From assembly GCA_964367055.1 (NCBI GenBank), contig CAYIWD010000025.1, positions 1 to 9,076 on the forward strand: a stretch of 9,076 nt of DNA, read 5' to 3'. Position numbers and translations under genes: made by a program. This stretch comes from UM-FILTER-39-64 sp964367055 (GTDB taxonomy: Bacteria > Patescibacteriota > Minisyncoccia > UBA6257 > UBA9933). Under the pieces are notes generated by a model, which did not search any database, was not told the origin of the DNA, and saw only the letters and a list, made by a program, of their open reading frames with translations. Shown here piece after piece: positions 5,804-9,076 of this stretch. Each line of letters begins with the position of its first letter. The first letter of the stretch is position 1.

Positions 5804-8221
5804 ATGTTTGATTTTCAACGTATTGAAAAAAAATGGCAAAAAATTTGGGAAAAAAATAAAATTTACGCTGCTAAAGATTTTTCAAAAAAACCCAAATTTT
5901 ATGCTCTTATAGAATTTCCTTACCCTTCGGGCGACGGCTTACACGTAGGTCATGTCAGAAGCAACACAGCAATGGATATTATTAGCCGCAAGCGTCGAAT
6001 GCAGGGCTATAATGTTTTGTATCCTATTGGTTGGGATGCTTTTGGTTTGCCGACGGAAAATTATGCCATTAAAATGGGCATTCATCCAAAAATTGTTACC
6101 AAAAAAAATACCGATACTTTTAGGCGGCAACTTAAATCTCTTGGTTTTTCTTTTGATTGGGATAGGGAGATTAACACCACTGACCCCAAATATTATAAAT
6201 GGACTCAATGGATTTTTTTGCAGTTTTATAAACATGGTTTGGCTTACAAAAAGAAAATGCCGATTAACTGGTGCCCGTCTTGTAAAATCGGCTTAGCAAA
6301 CGAAGAAGTGATAGGTGGCAAATGCGAACGTTGCGGCGCCTCGGTTGTAAAAAAAGAAAAAGAGCAATGGCTTTTGGCAATAACCAAATATGCCGATAAA
6401 CTCCTTGAAGATTTAGAAAATGTTGATTATTTGGAGAAGATAAAAATCCAGCAGCGAAATTGGATAGGGCAATCTCGGGGTGCCGAGATTGAATTTAAAA
6501 TTAAAAATAGACCCTCCGGGGATTTGCCGCGGGCAAAAACAGAATTCAGAATTAAAGTTTTTACGACCAGACCAGATACGCTTTTTGGTGCGACTTATTT
6601 GGTTTTATCGCCAGAGCATTCTTTAATTAAGAATTTAGAATTAAGAATTAAGAATTTAGGGGAAGTTAAAAAATATATTCTTCGAGCAAAACGTAAATCA
6701 GAACAAGAGAGAGTAAGTGAAGCAAAAAATAAAACCGGCGTTGAACTGAAAGGCATAAAAGCAATTAACCCTGCGAATAAAAAAGAAATTCCAATTTTTG
6801 TGGCAGATTATATTTTATCTTCCTATGGCACGGGCGCGATTATGGCAGTGCCGGCTCATGACAAAAGAGATTATGATTTTGCCAAAATTTATAAACTTCC
6901 AATTATAAAAGTCGTTAACGCGAATGTTGAATATTATGAAGGCGAGGGGATTTTAGTAAATTCTGGAAAATTTAATGGGATGATTTCCGAAAAAGCCAAA
7001 ATAGAAATTACTAAATTCGTCGGCGGAAAAAAACAAATCCAATATCATCTTCGCGATTGGATTTTTTCGCGCCAACACTATTGGGGCGAACCAATCCCAA
7101 TAATCTTTTGCGATAAATGCAGAGAAGTCCCTGTGCCAGAAAAAGATTTGCCTGTAAAATTGCCTGAGGTAAAAAATTATAAACCGACCAACACAGGCGA
7201 ATCGCCGCTCTCGGCAATTACGAGTTGGGTCAATACTAAGTGCCCAAAATGCGGAGGTAGGGCAAAAAGAGAAACCGATACAATGCCGAATTGGGCTGGC
7301 TCCAGTTGGTATTTTTTGCGCTATTGTGATCCGCATAACAATAAAAAATTTGCCTCAATGAAAAAATTAAGATACTGGGCGCCTATTGATTGGTATAACG
7401 GTGGAATGGAACATGTGACCCTACATCTTTTATATTCTCGTTTTTGGAATAAATTTCTTTATGATATCGGTGTTGTTCCGGTAAGCGAACCTTATAAAAA
7501 GCGCACTTCTCATGGATTAATTTTAGGGAAAAGCGGAGAAAAAATGTCTAAATCTAAGGGCAATATTGTTAATCCTGATTATATTGTCAGTAAATTTGGC
7601 GCTGATGCTTTTCGTCTTTACGAAATGTTTATGGGGCCGTTTGACCAAGCCATTAATTGGGATATTCGCGGTTTAGGCGGCTGCTCTCGTTTTTTGGGAA
7701 AAGTGTGGGAAATTTCGCAGAATAAAAATATCTCAAATAAAGTTGAGAATCGTAATTTAGAAAAAACGCTTCATCAAACTATCAAGAAAGTCAGCGATGA
7801 CATTGAATTAATGAATTTTAACACCGCTGTTTCCAGTTTAATGATTTTTATAAATGAATGTTATAGCTTAAAAGATATTTCCCAAGAAATCTGGGAAACA
7901 TTTTTAAAAATTTTGGCTCCTTTTGCGCCTTTTATTACCGAAGAACTCTGGGAAAAATTAGATTATAAAACCAGTATACATAAAGAAAAATGGCCCCAAT
8001 ATAAAGCGGATTTAATTCGAGAAAATAAATTTGAACTTGTCGTTCAGATTAACGGCAAAGTCAGAGATAAAATTTCCGCAGCGATAAATATTTCCCAAAA
8101 AGAGGCTGAAGCTCTTGCTTTGTCTCAAGAAAAGATTAAAACCTGGCTCAAAGATAAGGGTGTTAAAAAAATAATTTTTGTAGCAAATAGATTAATTAAT
8201 ATCGTCGTCAATGATGGCTAA
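5804..8221 (+). CDS. leuS: Leucyl-tRNA synthetase
   Basis: The 805-residue class Ia synthetase charges tRNA-Leu with leucine in the cytoplasm. The catalytic signatures are intact: HVGH (47-50) as the HIGH motif and KMSKS (580-584). The CP1 editing domain keeps the threonine-rich loop TTRPDT (254-259) and the AVPAHDKRD segment with the editing Asp at 353, so proofreading should work. Cysteine pairs C157/C160 with C174/C177 and C436/C439 with C480/C483 look like zinc knuckles. The anticodon-binding region and C-terminal domain (VQINGKVRDK) are present, so the gene is complete, and its length is normal for short bacterial forms. The ATG lies 7 bp after the PilM-PilN stop; no strong Shine-Dalgarno sequence is visible. 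Two oddities lie in or next to the editing domain: a short GC-rich insertion (6506-6541) and an AT-rich direct repeat (6626-6659). The identification is very firm. Confidence 0.98.
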   Translation: MFDFQRIEKKWQKIWEKNKIYAAKDFSKKPKFYALIEFPYPSGDGLHVGHVRSNTAMDIISRKRRMQGYNVLYPIGWDAFGLPTENYAIKMGIHPKIVTKKNTDTFRRQLKSLGFSFDWDREINTTDPKYYKWTQWIFLQFYKHGLAYKKKMPINWCPSCKIGLANEEVIGGKCERCGASVVKKEKEQWLLAITKYADKLLEDLENVDYLEKIKIQQRNWIGQSRGAEIEFKIKNRPSGDLPRAKTEFRIKVFTTRPDTLFGATYLVLSPEHSLIKNLELRIKNLGEVKKYILRAKRKSEQERVSEAKNKTGVELKGIKAINPANKKEIPIFVADYILSSYGTGAIMAVPAHDKRDYDFAKIYKLPIIKVVNANVEYYEGEGILVNSGKFNGMISEKAKIEITKFVGGKKQIQYHLRDWIFSRQHYWGEPIPIIFCDKCREVPVPEKDLPVKLPEVKNYKPTNTGESPLSAITSWVNTKCPKCGGRAKRETDTMPNWAGSSWYFLRYCDPHNNKKFASMKKLRYWAPIDWYNGGMEHVTLHLLYSRFWNKFLYDIGVVPVSEPYKKRTSHGLILGKSGEKMSKSKGNIVNPDYIVSKFGADAFRLYEMFMGPFDQAINWDIRGLGGCSRFLGKVWEISQNKNISNKVENRNLEKTLHQTIKKVSDDIELMNFNTAVSSLMIFINECYSLKDISQEIWETFLKILAPFAPFITEELWEKLDYKTSIHKEKWPQYKADLIRENKFELVVQINGKVRDKISAAINISQKEAEALALSQEKIKTWLKDKGVKKIIFVANRLINIVVNDG
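6491..6556 (+). repeat. 51-bp-spaced imperfect direct repeat flanking a GC-rich insert in leuS
   Basis: GAATTTAAAATTAAA (6491-6505) and GAATTCAGAATTAAA (6542-6556) lie 51 bp (17 codons) apart and encode EFKIK and EFRIK. Between them is an unusually GC-rich stretch encoding about 12 residues, RPSGDLPRAKT within NRPSGDLPRAKT. Typical LeuRS runs from the EIEFKI strand to FTTRPDT with little between, so this looks like an in-frame insertion at the entrance to the editing domain. Confidence 0.55.
6626..6659 (+). repeat. Short AT-rich direct repeat in the leuS editing domain
   Basis: The 13-mer ATTAAGAATTTAG occurs at 6626-6638 and again at 6647-6659, a 21-bp (7-codon) period, with a related AATTAAG unit between. 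It encodes IKNLELRIKNLGE. The segment lies in a variable surface stretch after the LSPEH motif and leaves the frame intact. Confidence 0.7.
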
Positions 8222-9076
8222 TTTTATTAAAGTAGTTTTGTTTTTAATAGTGGTAGTTGGTATTGGTATTTATTTCTTTTCTCATCCGCCGCAAATTTTT
8301 CAAGGCGGTCCGCAAGAAAAAGTTTTTCCAACTAATTCTAATAGTGGTTTTTTGGGTTTTCAATATAGTGCTCCCCTAGCGCCAATTACTCCGAACTATA
8401 TTAATTCTCCAACAACCGTAATCTCTTCTCAATCGACACAGATTCCTGATTATTTAATTCCTTCTGGTTATACTCGGCTGCAACTTTCTCCTTATTTTCA
8501 GAAAGTAAAAATTTCTTCGGCTTACGCTTCGTATTATTCCAATTATCCTTCGCAATTTCAACTTTACGCTTACCTGCCTGCCGGTGAAAAAATCGATATC
8601 ACCGGCTGGAATATAAAAACTAATCATGGTGGATTTATTATCCCGCAAGCAGTTAATATTTATGCACCCCTTGGATTCTACGGACCATCGCCAGAAGAGA
8701 ATATCATTATTTCAGGAAACGCTAATATAAATATTTATAGCAATAGAAGTCCGGTTAATGTAAATTTTCGTCTAAATAAATGTACCGGCTACTTAGCTAA
8801 TAATTATAGTTTCAATCCATCCCTTCCGCAGATTTGTCCGACAACTTCACGTTCGGAAATCAGTTATCTTTCTGGCCAGTGCCAATCTTATATTTTTTCA
8901 TTAGGCAGTTGCAAAGAGCCGAATATTGCAATTTATAATTCTTTTCCCGGAAATGATGAAGGTAATGCTTGTCGGCAGTTTTTGAGTACTATTAATCAAA
9001 TTACTTGTTTTCAGAAGTACCACGGAGACGCAGATTTCCTTTCTAATGAATGGCGAATTTGGATAAATTGGACAGG
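8214..9076 (+). CDS. Membrane-anchored extracytoplasmic protein, lamin-tail-domain-like (3' partial)
   Basis: The frame opens at ATG 8214, overlaps the end of leuS by 8 bp (ATGGCTAA), and stays open through 287 codons to the window edge. Residues about 5-23 (IKVVLFLIVVVGIGIYFF) form a membrane anchor or uncleaved signal. A Ser/Pro/Asn-rich linker follows, then a beta-rich region with QLYAYLPAGEKIDITGW and GGFIIPQAV, resembling lamin-tail-like domains (an edge strand plus a GW motif). The later part has six cysteines, the segment EISYLSGQCQSYIFSLG, and FQKYHGDADFLSNEWRIWINW near the end. From memory this combination recurs in a family of uncharacterised CPR proteins. The cysteines and anchor suggest a disulphide-stabilised domain outside the membrane. 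The overlap with leuS suggests translational coupling. No enzymatic motif is recognised, and function is unknown. Confidence 0.8.
   Translation, partial: MANFIKVVLFLIVVVGIGIYFFSHPPQIFQGGPQEKVFPTNSNSGFLGFQYSAPLAPITPNYINSPTTVISSQSTQIPDYLIPSGYTRLQLSPYFQKVKISSAYASYYSNYPSQFQLYAYLPAGEKIDITGWNIKTNHGGFIIPQAVNIYAPLGFYGPSPEENIIISGNANINIYSNRSPVNVNFRLNKCTGYLANNYSFNPSLPQICPTTSRSEISYLSGQCQSYIFSLGSCKEPNIAIYNSFPGNDEGNACRQFLSTINQITCFQKYHGDADFLSNEWRIWINWT

Noticed and set aside
6953..7336. Reverse-strand open frame of 127 codons inside leuS, and other short reverse frames (for example 5939-6235, 3128-3316, 8454-8648).
   Set aside because: They lie wholly within well-supported genes on the + strand and encode no recognisable motif.

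Overview
The window looks like a piece of a draft, probably metagenome-assembled, genome from the Candidate Phyla Radiation (Patescibacteria). The reasons are AT-rich DNA, tightly packed genes all on the + strand, divergent type IV pilus proteins with large adhesin-like extensions, and a short GC-rich hairpin repeat of a kind I associate with these genomes. Starts lack recognisable Shine-Dalgarno sequences. All stops are TAA except one TGA (5794-5796), and no long gene has an in-frame TGA, so the standard bacterial code fits. Placement in CPR is inference from family resemblance, not from a search.

Layout, left to right. 1-2316: a minor pilin that begins before the window. Its prepilin motif (G|QSLIE) is visible at 40-57, and two LamG-like lectin domains are embedded in its pilin body. 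A 100-N assembly gap (350-449) lies in the first LamG. 2385-3710: a PilW/GspJ-like pseudopilin whose C-terminal half resembles phage tail-fibre sequence. 3792-4283: a small PilX-like membrane-anchored protein whose start codon lies in a repeat/hairpin. 4294-5796: a PilM-PilN fusion with GspL-like architecture, the inner-membrane assembly platform. 5804-8221: leucyl-tRNA synthetase (leuS), complete. 8214-9076: the first 287 codons of a membrane-anchored, cysteine-containing extracytoplasmic protein that overlaps leuS by 8 bp and runs off the window.

Working together: the first four genes form a pilin/assembly cassette. The PilM-PilN fusion would be part of the motor-side platform. The three small pilin-like proteins would prime or cap the fibre. 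The LamG and tail-fibre-like modules look like binding heads shown at the pilus tip, plausibly for surface or host attachment. leuS is a housekeeping gene at the end of the run.

The most interesting points are the two different adhesin-type modules grafted onto neighbouring minor pilins, and the assembly gap. The gap is flanked on each side by exactly 55 bp that are identical to a second copy of the repeat. This points to a k=55 de Bruijn break and predicts both the missing sequence and its true length (91 bp). No stretch over 300 bp lacks a gene, and I saw no rRNA, tRNA, CRISPR array or insertion sequence.
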